Below are positions 12,801-23,200 of a DNA stretch of 60,000 nt, piece after piece. The position numbers were made by a program, and so were the translations under genes. How positions within the stretch are numbered: the first letter of the stretch is position 1; each line of letters starts with the position of its first letter. This DNA is from Nematostella vectensis. Taxonomy: Eukaryota; Cnidaria; Anthozoa; Actiniaria; Edwardsiidae. The notes below the pieces were generated by a model, which searched no databases, was not told the DNA's origin, and was given only the letters and a program-made list of their open reading frames with translations. The stretch is taken from assembly GCF_932526225.1 (NCBI RefSeq), contig NC_064037.1, positions 12,849,703-12,909,702 of the forward strand, in the 5' to 3' direction.

Positions 12801-15800
12801 GATTCTTAGATTATATATCCTTATTTAAAATACAGTAGGTGTTGACATCTCCTGGACCAATACCTCTACTTTACACTAACACGCCAGAGCCTTAATATAG
12901 AGCTGTTCGTACTTCTACATGCATTAGATAGATAGATAGATGGATGGATGGATGGATGGATATGGATGGATGGATGGATGGATGGATGGATGGATGGATG
13001 GATGGATGGATGGATGGATGGATGGATGGATGGATAGATAGATTGTACCACTTGCAGATTAATCTGAAATACGGGTGTCTGCGCACACGGAATAGAAATA
13101 CTACCTTACATAAAATACAAATAATTACATGACTTGGAGAAATTCCACAAATTTAACAGTGACAAAGTCAGCCAGCCTGTTAGTGTTGCAAAGGGCGGGT
13201 ACGATCTTTCTATCTGCTCTTAAATTATATTGGTGTAGTGGCTTTGTGGTTCTTGATGAGGCAATCTGATGAGTAATGGATTGTCCCTGCGTAAGCTTCT
13301 CATGAACTCTTTGCAGAGTTCGGCTCTTCTGTCCTTTAGAGATCTAATGCCGGCCTTCATCAGGCAATCGGAGTATGGTACCCCGGGAAAGATGATCTTA
13401 AGTGCTCGTTGTTGAATCCTCTCAATAGCATTAGAGAGAAATTCAGTGAGGTTAGAATATACTGGGGCACCATACTCTAAGATTGAGCGAATAAGGGTGC
13501 AGTATACCTCGACAATGTCTCTTACATGCACACCTGATCTTTTCAGTATTCTTAACGCGTACATTCTTTTGTTTGCTTTCTTGATCACGTAATCGATGTG
13601 GCTAGTCCACTTCAAATCGTCGGATATATAAATACCGAGTATTATTATGCATTTTACCAATGTAGTTTATTGAGTGGGTAGCATTCGGTTAATCCAAAAC
13701 ACCTAGTCTTAAAAGAGCCCTCTAACCAGCTGCAACATGTAGGCTTGTCCATGTGACTCACCAAGTACGTTGTGTACTCCATCCATAGGTCAGAATAAAG
13801 GCAGTTGTCCTTCAATGCCCTTTCATAGAGACAGACAATCCTAACTGGTTCCCCTTTCTGTACCTCATATTTCAGGTAGTTTTTGTAGGCCTCAAGGCTA
13901 TTGGATTTATTAGAGTTCTGGAAAGGAAAAAAAACATGAAATGTATTTGTAAGTCATGTTAATAGGGTCCCCTAAACCTTAATTTCCCCAAAAGTTCTCT
14001 AACAGTTGCCATTTTATAAAAAAAAAATCTAAGAAATCATACCAGTTCATCTTCATAGGGAAGGATCTCTTCAAGTTTTGTCTCTGCCTTTTGATAAGCC
14101 AGCTTAACTGGTACTGGGACCTCTTCATCTTCTTCTAACCAATCCTCAAAATCACGCATAGTCATCTGCATTCCTTAAACACCAAATACATAAGTTTGAT
14201 TGAGTACATACATATAAGTATATATAAATGTCATTACAAGAAACATGCTAAAGGTATAATAGAAAACCCTATGTATCTGTATTCCTTAAACACCAAATAC
14301 ATAAGTTTGATTATATAAGTACATACATATAAGTATACATAAATGTGATTACAAGAAACATGCTAAAGGTATACAGTTATAGAAAACCCTACTATCTGTA
14401 TTCCCTAAACACCAAATACATAAGTTTTCCGATTATACAAGTACATACATAGTATATATAAATGTGATTACAAGAAACATGCTAAAGGTATTATAGAAAT
14501 CCCTACTATCTGTATTCCTTAAACACCAAATACATAAGTTTGATTAAGTACATACATATAAGTATATATAAATGTAATTACAAGAAACATGCTTAAGGTA
14601 TACAGTTATAGAAAACCCTACTATCTGTATTCCTTAAACACCAAATACATAAGTTTGATTATATAAGTACATACATAGTATATATAAATGTGATTACAAG
14701 AAACATGCTAATGGTATACAGTTATAGAAAACCCTACTATCTGTATTCCTTTAACACCAAATACATAAGTTTGATTATATAAGTACATACATATAAGTAT
14801 ATATAAATGTGATTACAAGAAACATGCTTTAAAGGTATACAGTTATAGAAAACCCTACTATCTGTATTCCTTAAACACCAAATACAATAAGCTTGATTTT
14901 AACAGAATACAATAAAAGTCTATGACATTGTAAGGCATCCATGCCTTAAACTCACCAAGGAGAGGAACAGCAAGCTGTCGTCGGTATATCGATTCTACTC
15001 TTTCTCTTTGTGCAGCACTGACAAAGGTAGATAATATGTGATAGATAGATAATCATGATAGAGATATTTAGATAGCTAATTATAATTTATTTTAGCCATT
15101 TGCAGTCAAAAAATTAATTTGTCACCTAGATTACACTTCTCCTGTAAGAATATGTAATGTGTAACATTCAATTTGGAGAACTTCGTTGTCTGAGTAAGGT
15201 AACTTATGTAGATTAACAGAGCTCTGAAAGTTTTAGAGTTTCTCTATTTAAAAGTTTTAAATTGCTAGGAAACATGTTATTACAACGGCAAATTATCTAG
15301 TATTGAGCTTTGCATCTCCATAATGAGGCTTACTTACATTTTTTCTTCCATTGCTTCTTGATTTTCATCTGTAAGCATTTGCTAGAAGATAAGAGTGTCA
15401 TTAAAAGTATGTGGAATAATGGAGAGGAAAAATGTAACCTGAACAAAAATGATGCAAAATATTGGTGATAAACTTTGGTGTATACCTCAAATGAATCCAA
15501 GATTGTTGTTTCAAACTCTCTGAATCCGTCCCATATGCTAGAACCCTGGAGGAAAAAAATTAATTAGAGGACAAAACAGGCAGACAGTCAGATGGAAGGT
15601 AGACAAGCCGATAGTACATACCTCAGTGACATGGAGTCCTGCTGAAGTGAGAGCCTTCTCAAATGTTGCTCTAACACTCTCGAGACCTTGGTCTGTCTCC
15701 ATGTTATCCATCATGAACTGACAGTACTGAATCCACAACTTGACAGCTATCAATCACACGATAATCGTTATATGTATCAGACAATTCTGGCCCATACATT

Positions 15801-18800
15801 GACAGCTATCAGTCACACAATAATCAGTAGACAATACTGGTCTATTTATAACAGCTATCAATCACAAAATAATCATCAGATAATACTGGTCAAAACATTG
15901 ACAGCTATCAATCACACAATAAACTGATAATTAGTCCAATGTATATTCTATAGCTTGAAAGCTATCAATCAAATAAATATATTACAGTACTGTACATTTA
16001 AGTGATATCATACATGATTGCATTATTGTACTGGTATTTGTAATCAGGAATTTTACTCACGGAGAGAGGATCTGCTCTACTGTTGTACCTGTAGGGGAGG
16101 GGGTGGAGAGATCTCCATTTTCATTAAAAAAGTACCCAAAGAAGTCTTTACAAAATGAATAAAACTTTCCCAGTAAACCAACTCAAACACTGCATGGGTT
16201 ACAAAAATTTACGATAGAAAGTTTAACAGAACATCACCCACATTGGTAGTCTTGCACGCCACGATCAAACAGTGACTTGATGGTCTCCCTGTGGTCAGGT
16301 ATACAAGCCAGTGGAAGCTCATCCTCAATCCAGGAAAGCCAGAGTTCTAAGATAATGAAGAGTTATTATGTAATTAGTTATTATGGGGAAAACACTTGTG
16401 ACACTTTAGGACCAGGGCTCGATATCTAATAATTACTGTAATTGACAAATGTGCAAAATGCTCTAAGTCAGTAGCTACATATGTGTACTCCGGAAGGAGA
16501 GTATGAGTACAAGTGGAATAATTGATTTACACTAGTCAAATCACAATAAGTTGGGCAACCTGAATGGCCAAAACTGTTGCCTGGTCTTGTCATTTGCCAT
16601 TTTTTACATGCACATCCATAGAAAGTTCAGCAGTTTGCTCCATTTGAAATTTCAGCATCCAATATTTCAGTGAAGTAAAGGGATATTGGTTTTTGCTTTT
16701 GGAGTAAATGAGCTCTCAATGCTGTACTTTCTCAAGAAAGACACCAAATTTTTAAAGCTCTATGTTATTAGGGCACAGGCAGCACATGCATTGTGGGGTA
16801 AATTCAATGTTTCATTACTCCCTGTCAGTACTGTAGCTTGTAAAAGCCTTTGAGGTTACCTCAGGCAAACAGGTAAATGCAAACATTACAAGCAATTCAC
16901 AAACCTTCAGTTAGAGGAAAACTCTTGCTCATATTTTCTCGAGCCTGACGTAGTCTTTCCAGGTCCCCTGAGCTGCTTAGCAGGTTGATCAGCTGAATGT
17001 GTGATTGGTAGTTATATGGATTTGTTTCAAGCTAGGATGAGAACAAGTTGAAACAAAATGTCAGAATGTTTTGGATTGCCTGTTAGCATAGCAGTCAATT
17101 CACCCGCTTTAGGCGGTTGTCACAAGATTTTGGACCTTATCACAAGCCTAATTCTCTGTATTCACCCGCATTGGCTCTCTTGTTTCCCCCCCCCCCCCCC
17201 CCTCATATTCACCATATTTCACCTGATCTCACAAGATTTCTGTCCGGGTTGACAGCTACTGTATGTGTTAGAGAGGGACTGGTTTAACGATACTGTAGAC
17301 CCAAATTGCTTCATTTCCGGTGAAATTTTTTATTATGCTATTCGAAGACAATAGGCACACTCTAGATGTTAGCAGAAAAAAAAACCACCAAAATCGTAAA
17401 TACTCCACCAGATATTCAAGAAAAACCAAATTCGAACGAGTTTTGCATTATTCTTGAAGGCGTCAATAATCCCATAATCCTATTTACTTAGCTCAATGTC
17501 ATGCGATATACATCCAAGGAACTTAGTTTTACGGCTTTTCCCTCTAATTAGCATACAAGCGCGTCAGTATTATTATCAACATTCCTTCAGCATGTCTTAT
17601 CCGAGATTTATCTGTATTTAAATCAATTTTATAAGCATTTACACTTAATTTTGAATAGTTGTACACTATGCCAAGATTAAGTAAAAAAACTTGGCTTCCT
17701 TCGAAGAAGGCTAAGTGAGGAAGAAAGCCCAAAACAGAGAGTTGTCTCCGTTCGGGGTCTTTTTAACTTTTCCATACTCTTCTTTTCTTCACGAAAGCTC
17801 GCTTCGGTCTAGGCATCTTCCTTCACTTGCACGACTAGCGCTATGACATTTGAGCGCCTAAGAGTTTTCCCGCTGCGTGTCCAGCGTGCAATGTGATCGG
17901 TTGCCAAACGCAGCTCTATTTGCTCTTCGTCTGTCATTACTGTCACGCTGCCTCTAATGTTTACAAAACTTCAATCCCAGATATCTCGCAATCAAATTTC
18001 ACCCCAACTTAATCTAAATATAAGAATTAAAGGTACACTTCTAACCGACCGATTGCTGCGCAACTTCGCAAGCATCTAGTATACAGTGCATAGATAGTGT
18101 TCTGTCACACCGTGCCTCAGATAATCAATAGCTTGTTTTGCCACAGATTTAATTAGTGGGTTGTAGCCAAAGAAGCAAATAATTATTCCACTTTTAACTT
18201 TGATCCTCGATTATTAACCAACGAGGCTGTGTGACGTCAAATGTAGACACGGTTTGTCAGTTCAGTAGATGATGAAGGATATAAAGCAGATCCCGAGAGG
18301 TTACGCGCTTTTGGTGTGTATAAACAATTCTCATGTTTAAAAGTGGTTAATTTTGCACTTCGGACCAGACAAAAGCACTCAAAACAAAGCACGAATTAAA
18401 AATGATAATTTTAGGAGGAAAGTTCAACAATTAAGCTTTAAATTGATATATAGTTTGTTAGCATTTGCTTTAATCCGACGCCAGAGCGAGCAATTTTGCT
18501 GGGACAATCGGGGTAATTAACGCTTGGGTCTACGGTATCTTTAAGGGCCTATGGTACTATTTTTTGAGTCCGTTGCTAAGGAAATTTGTTAGTTTTATAA
18601 AAGCTTCTGTTGTTTGTCAAATCTCTTGGAACTTTTAACATAAGTGTTTTAGACATAAATAACACAAGTGATGCACTGACTCCTCCCATGGTCACATGAC
18701 CCAGAACATAAAAATGTGTCGGAGAAGCTACTGTTCAAATCTACCATATTTTTTTGCAGAAATATTTTAACATCACTATATTCTTAGACTTCACGCATCT

Positions 18801-19775
18801 GATTTGCGAAATTTTGATACCGCGAGAAATGGCGAATATTTATGTTCTTCGAAAACCACATAATTGGTAAAAAATTTCAAAAGTTTATTTTAATCTCTTG
18901 GAAAAAAGAACAAAGAAAATTAGAACTGGAGTTTCGAAGAAAATAAAAATAAATAAAAGGACTCGACCGGGGATTGAGCCCGGAGCGCTTGCTTACGAGA
19001 CAAACCAAGTTGGAAGACGCGGGGCGATTTTAGTCTATTTAACCGAATGTAGCGCTTTTCCCATTCGTAGCAACGGAGTTTCAAAGCAACGAGATAGTAC
19101 CATAGGCCCTTAACTGAAAAACTTCAAAGCTACATTAAACCTTAGAATAGCCTGCCACATCATTTTGTTTCATTGCATTAATGCCTTGTTCTTTAGAAAT
19201 TAAGGTGTAAATTTCTTTTGAAGAAGAATTATTGCATGGTATTCTGAAGTTGCTCCCCATATTTTTTTTTACTCGTTCCCAGGGTCCCACCCTCCCCTAC
19301 CCTCCACTCTTCACCCAAGGGGGATATGAGGGGAAGACCCTGGGAACGAGGATGGGCATACGCTTGATAGTGGCTAATCAAAATAAACAAGTTGTCAAAA
19401 CGAAACTATTTAGTATTATTACAAGTATTATTTCATAGCATTGACTTATCACTGAAACGTAAGATACACTAAAATTATCTCTCTTAACTTAAATATTTAT
19501 TCAAAATCAACCATGAGCGAGTTCATTAAACACTGTAAGTAATAGAACAAGCGTAGAGACGTGTAGATAACGTTGACGCATTAGTTTACAGGAGAGAAAA
19601 CAAGACACTATCTGTTTAAGATAGTAATTCTCCCATTTTTAAATACCTGGAGTTCAAGCTGGTGTATTTCCGCATCGGCACTTGGGTCTTTATCTTGCTC
19701 CATTCCCTCGTCGCTTGAACTATCGCTTTCTTCCTCGTTGGTTTCATCGTGCTCTCTCTCCATCTCGTCCGCCAT
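2589..19775 (-). CDS. SART3: SART3, U4/U6 snRNP recycling factor (complete, 26 exons, 887 aa)
   Basis: Exons, 5' to 3': 19775-19647, 17031-16905, 16346-16242, 15746-15622, 15545-15486, 15381-15338, 15017-14956, 14173-14043, 13917-13762, 12482-12378, 12290-12257, 12106-11996, 11654-11592, 10996-10938, 10623-10517, 9499-9387, 8705-8485, 8147-8099, 7464-7374, 6945-6864, 6017-5934, 5190-5098, 4532-4443, 4012-3929, 3201-3065, 2790-2589. All phases agree and the sum is exactly 888 codons. The family reassembles U4/U6 di-snRNPs and recruits ubiquitin proteases USP4/USP15 in the nucleus. Seen here: an acidic N-terminus, about 12 exons of HAT helices (e.g. [31 protein letters not shown]), a Lys-rich nuclear-localisation-like stretch in exon 8705-8485, RRM1 (VFISNL and SKGYAYVEF, about residues 631-686), the linker [21 protein letters not shown]2 (LFVSNL and KGYGYVEY), and the conserved C-terminal tail. 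Human SART3 is 963 aa. Intron 1 (2.6 kb) carries three MITE-like elements. Confidence 0.96.
3205..3800. repeat. Degenerate tandem repeats derived from a SART3 splice acceptor
   Basis: The intron upstream of SART3 exon 3201-3065 holds several diverged copies of a unit resembling gctcttaatacaaaacagac followed by caagcgatgtgtataaggac. Copies near 3280-3310, 3645-3690 and 3755-3770 resemble the real acceptor boundary (gagct|ctaatacaa on the + strand). They are too degenerate to count reliably. Confidence 0.6.
4020..4400. repeat. ATC/ACC-type simple sequence repeat
   Basis: Low-complexity (catcac, accatc, actacc) triplet-rich sequence inside the SART3 intron between exons 4532-4443 and 4012-3929. 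Confidence 0.85.
5266..5690. repeat. Two-copy tandem duplication, about 205 bp
   Basis: Sequence from about 5272 (gatacgtcagttaaacacat) recurs at about 5476 with small changes. It lies in the SART3 intron between exons 6017-5934 and 5190-5098. The junction of the two copies contains the cacctacctcggctgac motif that copies the donor of the upstream exon. Confidence 0.85.
5670..5933. repeat. Minisatellite of about 55-65 bp built on a SART3 donor site
   Basis: About four copies of a unit with cacctacctcggctgacaag ... actttagggtgagtgatagc. The real exon 6017-5934 ends directly beside the array in cacctacctcg, so each unit carries a copy of that donor (GAG|GTAGGTG on the minus strand). Confidence 0.85.
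6366..6828. repeat. 18-bp minisatellite, about 25 copies
   Basis: Repeat unit gtgatgagggtgtataac with single-base variants (gcgatg, gtctaac). It sits in the SART3 intron just downstream, in transcript sense, of exon 6945-6864. Because 18 is a multiple of 3, both strands stay open as long ORFs; these are not genes. A copy of the exon end (tttgagaactcgtccc, about 6825-6840) sits between the array and the true exon end (tttgagaacttgtccc, about 6865-6880). Confidence 0.95.
8690..9140. repeat. Minisatellite of about 100 bp, five copies, carrying the SART3 exon-17 acceptor
   Basis: Five near-identical units (gagtcccaatcctccagtga onward through cacgaaaagagataaac). Each copies the beginning of exon 8705-8485 with its acceptor and some intron. 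It lies immediately upstream of that exon in transcript sense. Confidence 0.92.
9680..9990. repeat. (GAT)n tract with an internal duplicated block
   Basis: Long (gat)n runs. A block of about 70 bp (gctggttgttgacgatgctg onward) occurs twice, at about 9734 and 9898, separated by a pure triplet run. Located in the SART3 intron between exons 10623-10517 and 9499-9387. Confidence 0.9.
10235..10488. mobile_element. MITE-like element with TTAAAGCCGCATTGTC ends, copy 1
   Basis: A 254-bp element with terminal inverted repeats of about 30 bp: TTAAAGCCGCATTGTCACCAG on the left, CTGGTGGCAATGTGGCTTTAA on the right. A second copy lies at 35515-35770, about 25 kb away. No coding capacity. Located in a SART3 intron. 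Confidence 0.9.
12929..13035. repeat. (GGAT)n microsatellite, probable tail of the adjacent retrotransposon
   Basis: A near-pure tetranucleotide run (ggat/gata). On the minus strand it lies about 185 bp downstream of the reverse transcriptase fragment, where a non-LTR element's 3' tail is expected. The ORFs across it are artefacts of the repeat. Confidence 0.85.
13036..13650 (-). mobile_element. 5'-truncated non-LTR retrotransposon (C-terminal reverse transcriptase part and 3' UTR)
   Basis: The minus-strand reading frame from about 13650 to the stop at 13220 encodes about 140 residues typical of the region after the RT catalytic motif in jockey/CR1-like non-LTR elements. Seen are [16 protein letters not shown], then [13 protein letters not shown], then [15 protein letters not shown]. 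The catalytic domain and endonuclease are missing, so this is a dead 5' truncation. About 185 bp of 3' UTR and a tetranucleotide tail follow. It lies in SART3 intron 9, in the same orientation as the gene. Confidence 0.9.
14160..14890. repeat. Minisatellite of about 118 bp, six to seven copies, carrying the SART3 exon-8 acceptor
   Basis: Units run ctgtattccttaaacaccaa ... tacataagtttgat ... gattacaagaaacatgc. The array abuts exon 14173-14043. Each unit repeats the exon-edge sequence ctgcattccttaaacacc with one change (ctgta for ctgca), so each carries a decoy acceptor with a few exon bases. Confidence 0.92.
15741..15925. repeat. Tandem repeat of about 60 bp, four copies, carrying the SART3 exon-4 acceptor
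   Basis: Units of the form tgacagctatcaatcacaca followed by ataatcagt. The true exon 15746-15622 begins in the first of these (aacttgacag|ctat on the + strand, ATAG acceptor on the minus strand). Confidence 0.88.
17284..18544. mobile_element. TTAA-flanked inverted-repeat element, about 1.26 kb
   Basis: The left end reads TTAA-CGATACTGTAGACCCAA and the right end CTTGGGTCTACGGTATCT-TTAA, giving terminal inverted repeats of about 16 bp with a TTAA at each side. The TTAA flanks suggest a piggyBac-type non-autonomous element (inference). No convincing transposase ORF. Located in SART3 intron 1; its right TTAA is shared with the next element. Confidence 0.75.
18541..19113. mobile_element. TTAA-flanked MITE, about 0.57 kb
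   Basis: It begins TTAAGGGCCTATGGTACTAT and ends with the exact inverse complement (19094-19113), so there is a perfect 20-bp inverted repeat including TTAA. Outside that, both arms share a less exact GTTGCT-containing stretch. The interior near 18960-19010 contains, on the minus strand, GGGCTCAATCCCCGG, which resembles a tRNA T-arm/B-box. No transposase. Confidence 0.85.
19272..19350. mobile_element. Short hairpin element, 79 bp
   Basis: The arms CTCGTTCCCAGGGTC and GACCCTGGGAACGAG are perfect inverse complements around a C/A-rich loop. It looks like a very short MITE; a related gggaacgagg string occurs near 30757. Confidence 0.7.
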
Positions 19776-20224
19776 CTTGTAACGCAAAGGTCTCTGGGTA
19801 GACTCATGGCTGCAAATGAACCACAGGAGCCCCCAAAACAAATTATATCGCCCCTTTGGATTCGATATTTTTATTATTATTATATTTTTTTAATATTGTA
19901 CTAAGAATGTGTTTTGCTAGAGCTTTGATTCGAAAAGTTTTGCACGATTCTATGAGCCACTGACAAACAAAAAAGACACTAGGGTTGAATTAACCGTGGG
20001 CTACCTGTGCTTCATGTCTGGCTAGAAGGCCAGCGGACAACAACATATGATAAACACTGGAGAACATCCAGTTTTGCATCTTTTTCTTGCCAAAAGGAAC
20101 GTTATTTTGCATCCGAATCTGATTGAAGTTTGATGGAGCTAAAGTAGGACAAGCAAATTTTATTCCCTAGATCTCAAACTTTTCGATGATAAAAAGAGAG
20201 CCGATTCCAAAGTCTACCTAGCCA
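19776..20224. promoter_or_regulatory. Probable bidirectional promoter region of SART3 and the acyl-CoA dehydrogenase
   Basis: The two start codons face away from each other, 449 bp apart (SART3 ATG at 19775 on -, dehydrogenase ATG at 20225 on +). No exon or repeat occupies the gap, so both promoters and 5' UTRs must lie here or overlap. No specific factor site could be assigned. Confidence 0.6.
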
Positions 20225-23200
20225 ATGTTTTCTCCAAGGGTCCGCCAACGAGTTGCTGCTGATCTATCACGGTCAGGTCTTCGGACGGGTTTAGTTTTAC
20301 GCTATCTATGTAACTCAAGAGCGATGACATCGAAAAGAGACCACCCAGAAGCCACAAGTCTGCCCGAAGCTTTCTCTGGCGCAAAGAGAGGGTCTTTTTT
20401 TCAACAGCCGCCGTTACTTCACAACCAATTCACCACTGATGCTCTGTTACTATGTTACTTACAAAGAGTACTACCTCCGAAGGTATATAACACCTCCAAA
20501 TGTAGATGTAGACATATTTTATTTGGCATCGGGTGCACAAGAATGTACATGGGTGAGTCTCCAAACAGATAAATGATAAAAGGATTGGTGATATTATCTT
20601 CAATGTTGTCGGTCATGCATTCGTGGACAAATTTGGCAGTTTTCTCTGTGCAAATCTTCCTTCATACTTATAATTTTTAGAAAAGTTATTAAGGGCGGCA
20701 CTGTTGTTAGATTAGTTAGTTTTTGCTATAAAAAATTCAAAAAGTTCTTTTCTTTTTGTATTCTTGGCATTTGTGTACATTGGTGGAGGTGGTGGTGGTG
20801 TTGGGGGGGGGGGGGGGGGGGCTGTATAAATTGCTTCAAGTTCCCATGCATGTGTACTAGAAAGGGCTACATTTGTGTGCTGGTGTGCTGTGTCTAATGA
20901 AGTCAAACATAGGTTTATTCTTTATCACATTCAATTGCAGTGGCCATTTGAGGCTTATGTCATCTTCATCACAACTATGTTTGGATGTCTGTTTAATGTG
21001 CGGTTGCCCTACGCTGGTTTACAGGGGGGGTTGACAAACCACCCCACCCAGGTGGATGGTCCCTCTCAAAAACCTGGACTAAGTTTTTAATTAGAATGTG
21101 ACAACAATTACTATTGTCACAATACCTTTGCCAGGTGCTGCAGGAAATCAGTCCAGATCTTGAGCGCTTTGGTGAGAGAGTTGCTACTGATGTGTACACC
21201 ATGGGCCGTGACTGTGAACTTAACCCTCCATCACTCGACCATTTTGATGCCTGGGGAAGACGGATTGATCGAATTAACACTTGCAGTGGGTGGAGTCAGC
21301 TACATGATGTAGCAGCTGAGGAAGGTCTCGTAGCAGTAGCTTATGACAGAAAATATCAACAATGGAGGTATACATTAAAGTTGCATTATACTATAATTAT
21401 ATTACATGTAATAGAAGAATTTGAAAGTAAATCTGTGAATAGCTTATTTAATATAAATGTTAAGTAACTGGTAAGGCTACAGTAAGAAGTTCACCAATAA
21501 TTAGACCCCCTTGAGCTTGAACCCTAAAGGGAGAGGAATAAAAGTTCAAATTTGCAAAAATAGAATTCAAAATATTATCCATGCTCAAATAAGCAGTCCC
21601 TTTGTCATATTCCACTGATTTTAGTTAACACTATTTACCTTGCATTGCTATTAATGATTACTTATGCAGCATTTGTTTCATTTTAGTCGTGTCTACCAAG
21701 CTGTTAAGCTATATCTGTTTTCGCCATCATCTGGTCTCTACTCCTGTCCACTTGCTATGACAGATGGAGCTGCAAAAACACTTGAGGTACATTTTGGTTA
21801 TGTTTGATACTTGCAAAGTGATCAAAACAGCTTGCGACGAAAAATACATTTTTGCTAATTTACCATACATACATTACAAAGCTCTTTCAAATAATATTGT
21901 AATCAATGTTTTAGTTAATATAGGTTTACTCGATATTTTAGCAGCCATGCTCATTTATTTCCACAGCAGGAGTATAAGCCATCTCTAAGATAGTGACTCG
22001 TATGCATATTTTAATTTGTAGGAGATCAGACCTAATGGTGTTATGCTTAAGACAGCATACAAGCACTTGACAACCCGTAATCCTGGACATTTCTGGACGT
22101 CTGGACAATGGATGACAGAGCGACAGGGCGGCTCTGATGTTGGTGTGTTTATATGATTGTTTGGAATTTTTTTTTTTTTATGCAAGGCTCTTGGAGGGCA
22201 TCAACCTGGTAAATTCAGAAGAACAAGCCAACAACCCAATGAGCCAACATGCCAACAAACCAATCAACCAACAGGCCAACAACCCAATCAACCAACAGGC
22301 CAACAACCCAAAGACCCAACAGGCCAACAACCCAATGACCCAACAGGCAAACAACCCAATCAACCAACAGGCCAACAACTCACTGACCCAACAGGCCAAC
22401 AACCCACTGACCCAACAGGCGAACAACTCATTGACCCAACAGGCCAACAACCCACTAACTCCAAAAGGCAAACAACCCAATCAACCAACAGACCAGCAAC
22501 CCAATCAACCAACAGGCCAACAACCGAATCAACCAACAGGCCAACAACCCAACCCTGTTATACCTGTAAATAATATGCCATATGACGTTGTAATTATTTA
22601 TGACATTAGAGCACTCATAAAAAATATTGACATAACATAGCAAATAACTTGATATTTCTCTAATGTCTGTTTCATTGCAATAATATTTTCTCATCAAACC
22701 TTTTTTATAAGCAGTAGGCTAAAGTGTGAAAAAGGTTTCACTCATCGAGACTGAGGTTCCAAAATTCATGAACAGGCTAGAAACAACTGTAGTCTTAGTT
22801 AAAGAAGGAAGGGAGGGGGAACCAACAAGCCAACAACCCAATGAGCCAACATGCCAACAAACCAATCAACCAACAGGCCAACAACCCAATCAACCAACAG
22901 GCCAACAACCCAAAGACCCAACAGGCCAACAACCCAATGACCCAACAGGCAAACAACCCAATCAACCAACAGGCCAACAACTCACTGACCCAACAGGCCA
23001 ACAACCCACTGACCCAACAGGCGAACAAATTATTGACCCAACAGGCCAACAACCCACTAACTCCAAAAGGCAAACAACCCAATCAACCAACAGACCAGCA
23101 ACCCAATAAACCAACAGGCCAACAACCCACCGACACAACAGGCTAACAACCCAATCAACCAACATGCCAACAACCCAATGATCCAACAGGTCAACAACCC

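Noticed and set aside
12866-13132. Short ORFs of repeated Ile-His-Pro-Ser or Met-Asp-Gly-Trp
   Set aside because: They are translations of the (GGAT)n tail of the non-LTR element.
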